From an uncultured Methanobacteriaceae archaeon (GTDB lineage: Archaea; Methanobacteriota; Methanobacteria; Methanobacteriales; Methanobacteriaceae), in NCBI GenBank assembly GCA_947259185.1, contig CAMYKT010000006.1, positions 1 through 64,000 of the forward strand: 64,000 bases of DNA, in the 5' to 3' direction. The position numbers were made by a program, and so were the translations under genes. Positions within the stretch are counted from its first letter, which is position 1. Each line of letters starts with the position of its first letter. The notes beneath the pieces were generated by a model. It searched no databases, was not told the DNA's origin, and worked only from the letters and a program-made list of their open reading frames with translations. Positions 9,161-18,182 of this stretch are shown here, one piece after another.

Positions 9161-10462
9161 TTAAGATTTTTTAACCAGTATTTTATCAATATGGTGACCA
9201 TCCATATCTACAATTTCAAATTCAATGCCACTCCAATGAAATTTTTCTCCAGTAGTAGGTACTTTACCAATATAGCTCATGATAAAACCACCTACGGTAT
9301 TATAGTTACCTTGATATTCATCGGGAAGCTTTTCAATATCTAATATTTCTTTAAATTCTTCCGCAGATAAATATCCATCAACTAGCCAGGATCCATCATC
9401 TCTAAGGGTAGCTTTTGGTTCATCAGGTTCATCTACTGAAGGTATATCCCCTACTAACACTTCTAAAATATCATTAAGAGTAATTAAACCTTCAATACTC
9501 CCATATTCATCTACTACCATGGCCATATGTACATAATTACGGTTATTTTTAAATAACGTCAAAACATCCATAATAGGTAATGTTTCCGGTATAATCAAAG
9601 GATTTTTTAAGTTAGGTTCAATATTAACTGATTCTCCCTGAAGAATAGAACCTAAAATATCTTTGGTTTGAACCACACCCAAAAAATTATTTAATTCATC
9701 TTTTCCCACAGGAAAAATAGATCTTTCGCTATTAATAATCTGTTTTTTAATTTCTTCAGAGGGATCATCCAGATCCAACCAGATTATTTCAGTTTTAGGG
9801 GTCATTAAGGTATCAATTCTTTGTTGATCTAATCTGAAAACACGTTTTATGATATCTTCTTCTTCTTTTTCTACAGTTCCTGCTTCCAGACCCTCCTCAA
9901 TTAGTAACTTGATCTCATCTTCAGTAACAGCGCTATCCAGATCTTTCTTGGAACCTAATAAAAGCAATAAAAAGTCAGTTGAAAAACTTAAAACCGAAAC
10001 CAGAGGGCTGGTTACCTTAGATAATATCTGCATGGGCCGGGCTATTTTTACTGAAATTTTCTCCGGGTTGTTAAGGGCTATCCTTTTAGGCACCAGTTCC
10101 CCAATAATCAAAGACAAGTAAGTAATCATTAACACCACAATTACTATACTTAATGATTGACTATAATCTGCAATTAAATTAAATCCACTCAAATAAGTAT
10201 CTAAATAAACAGAAAGTGTGGCACCACCAAAAGCACCTGCTAAAATACCTATAAGTGTTATTCCAATTTGTACTGCAGATAAAAATTCATTAGGAGATTC
10301 TGATAGTTTAAGAGCAATATCCGCACCTTTATTCCCTTTTTTACTCATTTTTTGTAATTTGATTTTTCGAGAAGAAACGATTGCTATTTCAGCCATAGCC
10401 AGTGATCCATTTAAAAGAATGAGTAGTAATATAATAAAAATTTCCAAAAAAATGTTGTTCAT
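9161..10462 (-). CDS. CNNM/CorC-type membrane protein (DUF21, CBS pair, CorC_HlyC domain)
   Basis: 433 residues. The N-terminal DUF21 domain (about 1-195) has four hydrophobic segments and conserved NGSLAMAE and GELVPKR sequences. It is followed by a tandem CBS pair (about 205-335, with MTPKTEIIWLD and VVDEYGSIEGLIT) and a C-terminal CorC_HlyC domain (about 350-430). Members of the family are linked to Mg2+ and Co2+ transport or efflux, and the CBS pair binds Mg-ATP. The ATG at 10462 is preceded by GAGGATAA. It stands alone; neighbours point away or are well separated. The substrate cannot be told from sequence. Confidence 0.92.
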   Translation of the reverse strand: MNNIFLEIFIILLLILLNGSLAMAEIAIVSSRKIKLQKMSKKGNKGADIALKLSESPNEFLSAVQIGITLIGILAGAFGGATLSVYLDTYLSGFNLIADYSQSLSIVIVVLMITYLSLIIGELVPKRIALNNPEKISVKIARPMQILSKVTSPLVSVLSFSTDFLLLLLGSKKDLDSAVTEDEIKLLIEEGLEAGTVEKEEEDIIKRVFRLDQQRIDTLMTPKTEIIWLDLDDPSEEIKKQIINSERSIFPVGKDELNNFLGVVQTKDILGSILQGESVNIEPNLKNPLIIPETLPIMDVLTLFKNNRNYVHMAMVVDEYGSIEGLITLNDILEVLVGDIPSVDEPDEPKATLRDDGSWLVDGYLSAEEFKEILDIEKLPDEYQGNYNTVGGFIMSYIGKVPTTGEKFHWSGIEFEIVDMDGHHIDKILVKKS

Positions 10463-10620
10463 GTCGTTATCCTCAATTTTTTAATAAATATCTATTAAAT
10501 TATGATGCTTCATTTATTTAAACTTTAAATATTTTCATTCAATTTATAAATTCACCCTAATCATGTAAAATTATTACTAAAAAAACAACTAGCTTTTCAA
10601 GTAGTTATTCACTAAAAAAT

Positions 10621-11805
10621 TCAGTAAATATTAATCATCCCCGGGTTATCACCAGTAATGCACTTTCCACCTTTTTTAGTCACAATAAAAGTATTTTCTA
10701 TCCCCACCATCCCTAAATCTTTTATTCCTTTTTTAGGTTCCAGGGCTAGGACCATTCCCTCCTGGAGTGGCTCAAAAAAACCCGGAGCAATAACCGGTAA
10801 CTCATCTATGAGTAAGCCAATACCATGGCCTAAAAACTTCACCTGGTTATCCCTATAGCCCATGAAATTTTCTAAAAATGCTGGCTCTAAATCGTCCATA
10901 ATCTGGTGATAAATCTCAGCAGGTATGGCCCCGGGTTTTAACAGACGAGCCATTTTATTTTGTATATGCACACACCTTTCGTGGTCTTCCCGGGCACTCA
11001 GGGGGAGGGAGCCTTTAAACAGGTAGGTAATGGTTTTATCGGTGTGATAGCCCTGCACCCCACATCCTACATCCACAAATACTACGTCTCCTTCTTTTAG
11101 TTTTCTATTTGAACCAAAAAGTGGCACCGCCGGAGATCCGTAATTACCTCCCGGACTATTTAGATAAGAAGGATAGATGGAACTATCTCCAAAGCAAATC
11201 TGACCCAGTACCATCTGGGTGTCAAACATACCAAAACGGGTGACACCATGGTGTCCCTCCTGGATCATCAACTGATAAATAAGTGCGGTAAGCTGGGCTT
11301 CTGTAATTCCTGTTTTTAATACGGAGGGAACCATCTCTTCCAGGACCCTCTCATGAATTTTTCCTGCCTTTTTCATTAAATCCAGTTCATATTTGCTTTT
11401 TAGGGATCTCAATTTATTTATTACTGGATCCAGAGATTTGAATCGCTGAACAGGAAAATGTTTAAGAAATCTGTGATATAATCCCAAGGGAAGGCTCTCG
11501 GTTTCCAGAAAAACTTGTTCTGGAAAATGAGATATACTACCTGCTATGTTGCGAAAACTGTCCATGGAATTTATATAGGGAAATGAAGATTCATTTAAGG
11601 CTCGCTCATAGTTTCTTCTTACCCATAGAGTGGGTTCTTCTTCCCGGGGGATAAGAAGTACCCCCTCCTGCATGGTACCTGTAAAATAATACATGTTAAT
11701 ATTGGTGAAAATAGCAGCTATTTCCCAATCAGGATGGTAAGTATCCATTTGATGTTTAAAACTATCCATGCGTATTTTGAGTTCATCTGCAGGAACTTTT
11801 TTCAT
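10621..11805 (-). CDS. M24 family (Xaa-Pro) aminopeptidase
   Basis: 394 residues. An N-terminal creatinase-like domain (about 1-135) precedes the pita-bread metallopeptidase fold. The metal ligands expected of M24 are visible: an Asp in VVFVDVGCG, a second Asp in GYHTDKTITY, a His in KFLGHGIGL, and Glu residues in ALEPKKG and VGIENTF. The family cleaves N-terminal residues ahead of proline, or acts on other imide-like bonds; the exact substrate is open. Start at ATG 11805. The gene is divergent from an alpha/beta hydrolase gene, across a region holding repeated octamers. Confidence 0.9.
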   Translation of the reverse strand: MKKVPADELKIRMDSFKHQMDTYHPDWEIAAIFTNINMYYFTGTMQEGVLLIPREEEPTLWVRRNYERALNESSFPYINSMDSFRNIAGSISHFPEQVFLETESLPLGLYHRFLKHFPVQRFKSLDPVINKLRSLKSKYELDLMKKAGKIHERVLEEMVPSVLKTGITEAQLTALIYQLMIQEGHHGVTRFGMFDTQMVLGQICFGDSSIYPSYLNSPGGNYGSPAVPLFGSNRKLKEGDVVFVDVGCGVQGYHTDKTITYLFKGSLPLSAREDHERCVHIQNKMARLLKPGAIPAEIYHQIMDDLEPAFLENFMGYRDNQVKFLGHGIGLLIDELPVIAPGFFEPLQEGMVLALEPKKGIKDLGMVGIENTFIVTKKGGKCITGDNPGMINIY

Positions 11806-11875
11806 AATATAACCACACCGGTCATGTTTTTAAGGATCATTTTCTAAGTATGCTCCTTCTATTTGAAAATTTTGA

Positions 11876-11938
11876 CTATAGATGCATATCTTTCTATTGA
11901 AATCTATGGCTATAGATAGATGTAACCTTTATCTATAG
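11876..11938. promoter_or_regulatory. Cluster of CTATAGAT octamers, operator-like
   Basis: Three exact copies of CTATAGAT lie within 63 bp: 11876-11883, 11910-11917, and inverted at 11931-11938. The middle copy is preceded by ATCTATGG, making a 16-bp near-palindrome at 11902-11917 with one mismatch. The array sits between two divergent genes (M24 peptidase and alpha/beta hydrolase). Position and symmetry suggest a regulator binding site; the regulator is unknown. Confidence 0.4.
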
Positions 11939-12025
11939 GGCAAATTATCCACTAAAAATCCAGAAATGGTTTTTTAAATAAGTCTTTTAGAGAAAAAAAT
12001 ATTTTATTGAAATATAAATATATTT

Positions 12026-13156
12026 ATGGTTATAATGAAGTTCAAATTCCCGGTGGGTTACCATGATTTTCATCCAGTTAAGATAATTGATTTCCAGTTA
12101 AATAGGTGGTACTCCTTAGGTTACACTGATTTTAATGATACGTTAGAGGTAGCTTCCAGAATCAAAAGATTTGAAGATTGGAAATCAGAAATGATACAAT
12201 TAGCAGAGCAAGCCCTTTCTGAAAATAGATATATGAATGGAACCTTCTATTACCGGGCTAGTGAATTCTTCACCCTACCTGATGATCCGGATAAAGAATA
12301 TTTGTATGATAAATTCATAGAATTGTTTTATAATGTGTTTTTAGAAGATGAACCAATTGAAAGATTCATGGTTCCCTATAAAAATACATTTTTACCGGTA
12401 ATTCGTATTCTCTCTCAAAAAGAAGGAATTAAGGGAACTGTTATAATACATGGTGGTTTTGATTCATTTATAGAAGAATTTTATTCCATGGCAGCTTATT
12501 TTACTGAATCAGGATATGATGTAGTTCTTTTTGAAGGACCAGGACAGGGTGCTGCACTAAAAAAGTATGGTTTACCCTTAAATCATGAATGGGAAAAGCC
12601 TGCTAAAGCAATACTGGACTATTTTCAACTGGATGAGGTAACCTGGTTAGGTATATCTATGGGGGGTTGGCTCTGCTTCCGGGCAGCTGCATTTGAACCA
12701 CGGATAAAAAAGGTTATTGCCTCCAGTGTAGCTTTTGATTATATGCAAATTCCAAATCCTTTAATACAGGTATTGGCCCGATTTTTATTAAAATTTCCAA
12801 AAATCCTTAATTATTTCTCTAATTTACAGATGAAAGGAGATTATCAGGAAAGATGGGGAGTTAATAATTTAATGTACATCACCAGAAAAGATACTCCTTA
12901 TGATGCTTCTCAAGTAATATTGAAGTTTAATGAAGAAAATTTAAATTCAGAATTAGTTAAACAAGATGTTTTAATACTTAGTGGAGATGAAGATCATTTT
13001 ATACCTTTAAAGATGCATTATAAACAGGTTAAAGCATTGAAAAATGTAAATTCCGTTACAGAACGTATATTTACTAGAAAAGAACAGGCACATAATCATT
13101 GTCAAGTAGGAAATATTGGCCTGGCACTGGATGTAATGCTTAAATGGATACGTTAA
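12026..13156 (+). CDS. Alpha/beta hydrolase
   Basis: 376 residues. The catalytic triad of the alpha/beta hydrolase fold can be read: nucleophile Ser in GISMGGW (about residue 213), an acidic residue in SGDEDHFIP (about 320), and a His near the end in the AHNHC segment. The oxyanion region HGGFDSF and the strand before the nucleophile elbow are also normal. An N-terminal extension of about 130 residues makes it longer than a minimal esterase and recalls FrsA-type or DUF1100-type hydrolases. ATG at 12026 lies shortly after a TATATTTA stretch; ATG 12035 is an alternative. Substrate unknown. Confidence 0.85.
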   Translation: MVIMKFKFPVGYHDFHPVKIIDFQLNRWYSLGYTDFNDTLEVASRIKRFEDWKSEMIQLAEQALSENRYMNGTFYYRASEFFTLPDDPDKEYLYDKFIELFYNVFLEDEPIERFMVPYKNTFLPVIRILSQKEGIKGTVIIHGGFDSFIEEFYSMAAYFTESGYDVVLFEGPGQGAALKKYGLPLNHEWEKPAKAILDYFQLDEVTWLGISMGGWLCFRAAAFEPRIKKVIASSVAFDYMQIPNPLIQVLARFLLKFPKILNYFSNLQMKGDYQERWGVNNLMYITRKDTPYDASQVILKFNEENLNSELVKQDVLILSGDEDHFIPLKMHYKQVKALKNVNSVTERIFTRKEQAHNHCQVGNIGLALDVMLKWIR

Positions 13157-13219
13157 AGGTAAGTCAATAAATTAATAATATATATTTATTAAACTAACCA
13201 CATATTTCTATTTAGTATT

Positions 13220-13687
13220 ATGAAATCTCCAGAAAAAAATAAAAAAATACCCATCTACTCGGTTAAAAAAGAACAGATAGAACTACTGGATAAAATAATA
13301 AAAACAGACCAGGAATGGAAATCTATTTTAAGTCCACAAGAATTTGATGTGGCCCGAAAAAAAGGAACTGAACTGGCATTTACCGGTAAATATCATGATC
13401 ATCATGGTGATGGAATTTATAAGTGCGTTTGTTGTGAAACCGACCTATTTGATTCTCAGACCAAGTTTGATTCTGGTACCGGATGGCCCAGTTTCTGGAA
13501 AGCAGTGGCCCCTGAAAATATAAAAACACAATCTGATCTTAGTTTACTGATGGTTAGAACCGAAGCCTTATGTGCCCGGTGTGATGCCCATCTGGGGCAT
13601 GTTTTTGATGATGGGCCAGAACCTACTGGACTGCGTTACTGTATGAATTCCGCGGCCTTAAAATTCGTTTCCCGGGAAGAAATATAA
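13220..13687 (+). CDS. msrB: Peptide methionine-R-sulfoxide reductase
   Basis: 155 residues. It reduces methionine-R-sulfoxide in oxidised proteins with thioredoxin as electron donor. Two CxxC pairs that bind structural zinc are present (CVCC and CARC), with the family blocks DSGTGWPSFW, HLGHVFDDGP and GLRYCMNSAALKF; the Cys in RYCMNS is the catalytic one. Length is normal for a single-domain MsrB. It is followed 20 bp later by nreA in the same direction, a plausible stress-and-repair pairing, though the link is inference. Confidence 0.96.
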   Translation: MKSPEKNKKIPIYSVKKEQIELLDKIIKTDQEWKSILSPQEFDVARKKGTELAFTGKYHDHHGDGIYKCVCCETDLFDSQTKFDSGTGWPSFWKAVAPENIKTQSDLSLLMVRTEALCARCDAHLGHVFDDGPEPTGLRYCMNSAALKFVSREEI

Positions 13688-13706
13688 CTGACTAAGGATT
13701 AAGTTC

Positions 13707-14876
13707 ATGATTAAAACAAAAAATGCCTATCTTCAGAAATTAACTGCCCAGATGAAGATGCGTTCGGTTAAGATAGGTTCTGAACTGGAGGGAAGTACTC
13801 CTCCTTCCGTATTTATTGGCAGCTGGAATTATCCCCAGGTATATGCCGGCCCCATGATGGTTCCCCAGCAAGGAGATACCTATATCATGGATTCTCCTGA
13901 GTCATGGATTCCCGGAGAAAAAAGCCAGGAAGATATCATCGGTTACCGTTTATCCCTGGTGCGGGGAAAACAGCGTATAGGTGTTCAGGATATTGATAAC
14001 CGATTAGTTGAGAAGTTACAGGATATATCTCTGGCATCTTGTTCTATTGATAGTGAAGCTACTTTTAATAAGCGTCCCCGGGGATTATCATTTAGTGAAG
14101 AAACCACCCCCCACGGGCCCAGTGCCATTTTAGAGAGTTTTGATATAGATAGTGTTAAATGGGACCGGGAATTAGAAAAGGTATTTTATGATACTGATCT
14201 TAAATCCAGTCAAGCCCTGAATGATTTGCATCAAAAGGGAGTACCATTTTCCAGCATGCAAAAGGCCTTCTCGGTGGGGGCCATGGGTACTACTAAAAGA
14301 AGAAAGCTGGTGCCCACCCGCTGGTCTATTACTGCCTGTGATAGTACCCTGGCTGATGATCTACTTAGAAAGGTTAGAAATTATGAAATTATGGATGTGC
14401 ATCGAGTTTACGAGTTCTCCAGTTTGAATAACTACTATGCTATCATATTAATCCCCACCGAGTGGCAGTATGAATGGATGGAAGCATTTATAAGGGTTTT
14501 AGGTAAAGAAGAGCTTATATTTTCAGATTATGAGAATAATGGAGGTAAAATAGGGTATTCCCGGGTGGGAGGTTGTTACTATACCTGTAAGATGGGAGTA
14601 CTTGATGCTCTGGATAAAGAACAAAAGCAGGCCGGGGCGCTAGTTCTAAGAGAAGCATATACTGGTTATGTTCCTCTGGGTGTATTTAATGTAAGGGAGA
14701 ATGTTAAAAATGCCATGCAGAATCCTTATAAAGAATTTGAAGACCTTAAAACTTCATTAAAATACGTTGATTCCCGGTTGAAAATACCCTTAAGCAGTTT
14801 TGTTAAAAAAAGTGACTTGATCCAGGAATTATTGCAATCCCGGCAAAGCACTCTGGATGCTTACTTCAAAAAGTAA
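13707..14876 (+). CDS. nreA: Archaeal DNA repair protein NreA
   Basis: 389 residues. It matches the archaeal Nre family (DUF650/DUF651), shown in Haloferax and Archaeoglobus studies to act in DNA damage repair with PCNA. Recognisable blocks are PPSVFIGSWNYPQVYAGPM near the N-terminus, GPSAILESFDID, and RRKLVPTRWSITACDSTL in the middle. The C-terminus ends in QSTLDAYFKK, a PIP-box (Q-x-x-L-x-x-aromatic pair) that should bind the PCNA clamp. Unlike NreA/NreB of some archaea, no N-terminal zinc finger was seen. It follows msrB by 20 bp and has an AAGGATT SD. Confidence 0.92.
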   Translation: MIKTKNAYLQKLTAQMKMRSVKIGSELEGSTPPSVFIGSWNYPQVYAGPMMVPQQGDTYIMDSPESWIPGEKSQEDIIGYRLSLVRGKQRIGVQDIDNRLVEKLQDISLASCSIDSEATFNKRPRGLSFSEETTPHGPSAILESFDIDSVKWDRELEKVFYDTDLKSSQALNDLHQKGVPFSSMQKAFSVGAMGTTKRRKLVPTRWSITACDSTLADDLLRKVRNYEIMDVHRVYEFSSLNNYYAIILIPTEWQYEWMEAFIRVLGKEELIFSDYENNGGKIGYSRVGGCYYTCKMGVLDALDKEQKQAGALVLREAYTGYVPLGVFNVRENVKNAMQNPYKEFEDLKTSLKYVDSRLKIPLSSFVKKSDLIQELLQSRQSTLDAYFKK

Positions 14877-14926
14877 ATTAACAGATTGATGATTATTCTT
14901 TTTTAAATGGAGAGAGGAGAGATACA

Positions 14927-15904
14927 TTGAATTTAACTTTTAAAAGGCCCCACCTCGAAACCAGGGAGGCCATGATCCATGCCCTTAAAGACAAAAAACT
15001 ATACCCTGGTACTCATCCCCGGATAATTGATGCTCAGGATAAAATAAAGGCTTTTACTGGCCATAAATACGCCCGGGTAGTTAATAGCGGGAATGCGGCT
15101 ATAATGATTGCTATGCATTCCCTAGAAGATCCTTTTCTTATTCCAGATCAAGGGGCCTGGTCTGGTTTTTTAAAGCTGGCTGGTTTTCTAAAAAAAGAAG
15201 TAATAACATTAAAAACTGATAAGGGATATTTATCCCTGGATTTAATGGAAGAATCATTAAATAAAATTAATACAAAACCCGGTGCATTATTCATAACCAG
15301 TTTTGCAGGTTACACCGCCGAGCAGCCCCTTAAAGAATTATTTGATTTTTGTAATAGCAATGAAATTAAACTGGTGGAAGACGCATCCGGTGGTGTGGGA
15401 GACCCTGAAGCTAGACTAGGGAATGGTCAGCACGCCCATGTCATCGTAGCCTCCACAGGTTCACCTAAAATAGTGAATGTTGGAAGTGGAGGTTTTATCA
15501 GTACCAACCAGCAAAATATACTGGATAAATCCGGTATTTTATTAAGGACTATGGGATGTAGTTCTGTGACCGGAGCAGGTATAGCCCGGGAAATAGATTT
15601 TTCCAGTGAAAACCTAATAAAAACCACCGGTGCAGTTGAATATCTAAAAAAAAGGATTGGGAATGTATTACATCCAGATAAAAGGGGAATTAATGTGATT
15701 ATTCCCTGCCAGAATCCCCCTGAAGCTGCCCGGGGATTAAGAAAATCTTTAAATGCAGAGGGAAAAAACATAATCACCACCTGCCCTCTTTATGATCGGG
15801 TGCTGGATAAAGCCATTTGTGTGGAAATTAAGAATCTGGCCCTGGAATCTTTAAATAAAAATAATTTACAGGAAATGCTGGAAATTTTATCAGAAAGGAT
15901 TTAG
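14927..15904 (+). CDS. DegT/DnrJ/EryC1-like PLP-dependent enzyme
   Basis: 325 residues, TTG start at 14927 behind a GGAGAGAGGAGAG tract. The fold is that of DegT/DnrJ aminotransferases (type I PLP): GTHPRI...FTGHKYARVVNSGNAA (phosphate-binding region), EDASGGVGDPEARLG (Asp that pairs with the pyridine nitrogen), and STGSPKIVNVGSGGF, where Lys is the likely Schiff-base residue. It is shorter than typical sugar aminotransferases (about 370), because the C-terminal domain is reduced. Substrate is unknown; sugar-nucleotide or cell-wall precursor work is possible. Confidence 0.75.
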   Translation: MNLTFKRPHLETREAMIHALKDKKLYPGTHPRIIDAQDKIKAFTGHKYARVVNSGNAAIMIAMHSLEDPFLIPDQGAWSGFLKLAGFLKKEVITLKTDKGYLSLDLMEESLNKINTKPGALFITSFAGYTAEQPLKELFDFCNSNEIKLVEDASGGVGDPEARLGNGQHAHVIVASTGSPKIVNVGSGGFISTNQQNILDKSGILLRTMGCSSVTGAGIAREIDFSSENLIKTTGAVEYLKKRIGNVLHPDKRGINVIIPCQNPPEAARGLRKSLNAEGKNIITTCPLYDRVLDKAICVEIKNLALESLNKNNLQEMLEILSERI

Positions 15905-15931
15905 TAAAATTGAATATTGGGTGAATCTACC

Positions 15932-16429
15932 TTATTTATCAATAATTAAAAGAGTGGTCTTTTCCAGAAGTAATGAAGTTAATCCTCCACTTGATTTAAT
16001 TTCAAGATCAGATAATCCATAGATTTCTTTTAAAGTATTTTCCCGGGGAATTAAAACCTTATCATCTCTTTTGAAAAACTTGCTCATTTCTTTTATTATT
16101 GAATCGTCACAGTCCACCCCTACTGCACATATCTCCATAGGGCCCTCTTTTAGTCCCAGTATATTTATTGCTTTTGATATTTGTCTTTGGGCAGATGTTC
16201 TAAGGCATATTTCCATTCCCAGATTATGGGCAATGTTATATCCCTCACCAAATGCATTTAAGGCATGGAGGGTGGCATGTAAGGCATGTTTTTTCCCGGC
16301 CACTGCCCGGGCATTCATAAGCTGAATGGTGCAATCAATGGAAATTTCATCAATCCAGGATAAGGTGTTTCCCACATCCTCAATATGTGCTTTAAATCCC
16401 ATTACCTGGATTTTTTCTAATCTTTTCAT
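15932..16429 (-). CDS. cgi121: KEOPS complex subunit Cgi121
   Basis: 165 residues. Cgi121 binds the kinase subunit Bud32 and the 3' CCA end of tRNA in the KEOPS complex, which makes the t6A modification of ANN-decoding tRNAs. The family core is plain: QLMNARAVAGKKHALHAT, the A-FGEGYNIAHNLGMEICLR segment, and SAQRQISKAINILGLKEG. Length is normal. The gene converges with the DegT-like gene (27-bp gap) and lies 75 bp downstream of the isopropylmalate/citramalate synthase gene on the same strand, perhaps in one transcript. Other KEOPS genes are not in the window. Confidence 0.93.
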   Translation of the reverse strand: MKRLEKIQVMGFKAHIEDVGNTLSWIDEISIDCTIQLMNARAVAGKKHALHATLHALNAFGEGYNIAHNLGMEICLRTSAQRQISKAINILGLKEGPMEICAVGVDCDDSIIKEMSKFFKRDDKVLIPRENTLKEIYGLSDLEIKSSGGLTSLLLEKTTLLIIDK

Positions 16430-16504
16430 AGAATCTCTCGTAAAAAAAAGTTAAAATAAAAATTAAGCGATGATTATTTATAAAAAAATGGTTGCTTGAA
16501 CCTA

Positions 16505-18016
16505 TTATTTTTTATCTGAAATCTTTTTCAGGGACCCGTCCTTTATTTTATCACCTAATAATCGATTAACACCACTTAAAAATGCTTCCACACTGGCCAT
16601 GATAATATCCGGTTGGGTACTGCGGGCAGAAACCACTTCATTTTCATAGCGTAGTTTGACCACCACGTCAATTAAAGCATCTGTACCTCCAGTTATAGCA
16701 TCCACGTGATATTCCTCCAGGGTCACATCGGCAAAGTCTGCTATACTCTTTTTGATGGCTACAATAGCAGCATCCACCGGCCCTATACCCACTCCAGCTT
16801 CTAATATTTCATTATTATCTATTTTTAGTTTAACTGAAGCCGTGGGAATTACCTTATTTCCAGATACAATGGTCACCTCTTCTAGTTCCACCATTTTCTC
16901 CGCTATTATTCCTAAAACATCCTCACTTATGGCCTGTAAATCCACATCAGTAACGCATTTACCCATATCTCCCAGTGATTTCACCCGGTTGAATATTTGC
17001 ATTAGTTGATTCTCATCTACCTTTAATCCCAATTCTTGGAGTCGTTTTTTTAGTAAACTAGTGCCGATGTGTTTTCCCATAACAAATCTGCGCTGGTGAC
17101 CCACCAGTTCAGGAGTAATAGGTTCATAAGTCTCTGCTTTTTTTATAACTCCATCGGCATGTATGCCTGATTCGTGGGCAAATGCATTTTCTCCTACTAT
17201 GGCTTTGTTAGGCTGCAGATAAACTCCAGTCATCCGGGCCACCATTCTAGAGGTCTCATATAGCATCTGAATATTCACATTAGTTTTGATATCATATAAA
17301 GAGTATAATGCTACAATTATTTCTTCTAAAGCAGCATTACCTGCCCTTTCACCAATTCCATTTATGGTGGCATGTACTTCGGTGGCACCTGCTTTTAGTC
17401 CTGAGAGAGAATTAGCAACTGCCAGACCAAAATCATTGTGGCAGTGCACACTTAAAGGTGCCTTTAGTTTACTTAACTCCCCATAAAATTCGAATGATTT
17501 ATCCGGGGTTAGCATACCCACTGTGTCACAGGCACATATCCTTTTGGCTCCTGCCTGGATACCCTGCCGGAATACTTCTTTTAAAAACTCCATGTCACTT
17601 CTAGTGGAGTCTTCTGCCGATAATTCCACCAGCAGACCATGGTCCACGGCATATTCGGTGCAGTCCACCGCCTGTAGTAAAACTTCTTCCCTGCTTTTTC
17701 GTAGTTTATGTTCCAGGTGTAGATCAGAGGTGGGTACCACCAGATGCACACTGTCCACCCCACATTCTAAGGCCGCGTCTACATCAACTTTTACTGCCCG
17801 GGCAAAGCTGCAGATTTCAGTAGAAAGGCCTTCGCTGGTTATTTTTTTTATACCCTCCCTTTCACCAGCGGAGGTAATAGCAGATCCTGCTTCAATAATG
17901 TCCACTCCCAATGCATCTAATCTTAATGCTATTCTTAATTTCTCATCGGGAGTTAAAGAAACTCCAGGAGTCTGTTCTCCGTCTCTTAATGTGGTATCTA
18001 AAACTCTGATTTCCAA
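16505..18016 (-). CDS. cimA: 2-isopropylmalate/(R)-citramalate synthase family protein, CimA-like
   Basis: 503 residues. A HMGL-like TIM barrel (about 1-270) has the acyl-transfer motifs DTTLRDGEQTPG and VHCHNDFG plus GIGERAGNA; the C-terminal LeuA dimer/regulatory domain (about 365-490) is complete. That domain excludes AksA-type homocitrate synthases. The pyruvate-plus-acetyl-CoA citramalate synthase of Methanocaldococcus (CimA) is close by memory in the stretch EAGSAITS-GEREGIK, so I favour CimA (isoleucine by the citramalate route) over LeuA (leucine). Only a comparison to characterised enzymes would settle it. Start is TTG 18016 after GGGGATT. Confidence 0.85.
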   Translation of the reverse strand: MEIRVLDTTLRDGEQTPGVSLTPDEKLRIALRLDALGVDIIEAGSAITSAGEREGIKKITSEGLSTEICSFARAVKVDVDAALECGVDSVHLVVPTSDLHLEHKLRKSREEVLLQAVDCTEYAVDHGLLVELSAEDSTRSDMEFLKEVFRQGIQAGAKRICACDTVGMLTPDKSFEFYGELSKLKAPLSVHCHNDFGLAVANSLSGLKAGATEVHATINGIGERAGNAALEEIIVALYSLYDIKTNVNIQMLYETSRMVARMTGVYLQPNKAIVGENAFAHESGIHADGVIKKAETYEPITPELVGHQRRFVMGKHIGTSLLKKRLQELGLKVDENQLMQIFNRVKSLGDMGKCVTDVDLQAISEDVLGIIAEKMVELEEVTIVSGNKVIPTASVKLKIDNNEILEAGVGIGPVDAAIVAIKKSIADFADVTLEEYHVDAITGGTDALIDVVVKLRYENEVVSARSTQPDIIMASVEAFLSGVNRLLGDKIKDGSLKKISDKK

Positions 18017-18182
18017 TTTAAATCCCCTGTTTATTTTTTTATATTAGAATCATCTATAATTGATTTCCTGCATAATTATAGAGATAAAACATTAAATAAT
18101 GAATTTAAAAATTTATATGGATATATTGGTCTCAACCATATATAAAAATTGAAGATATAATCCATTGCAGTAGCTATGAAAT

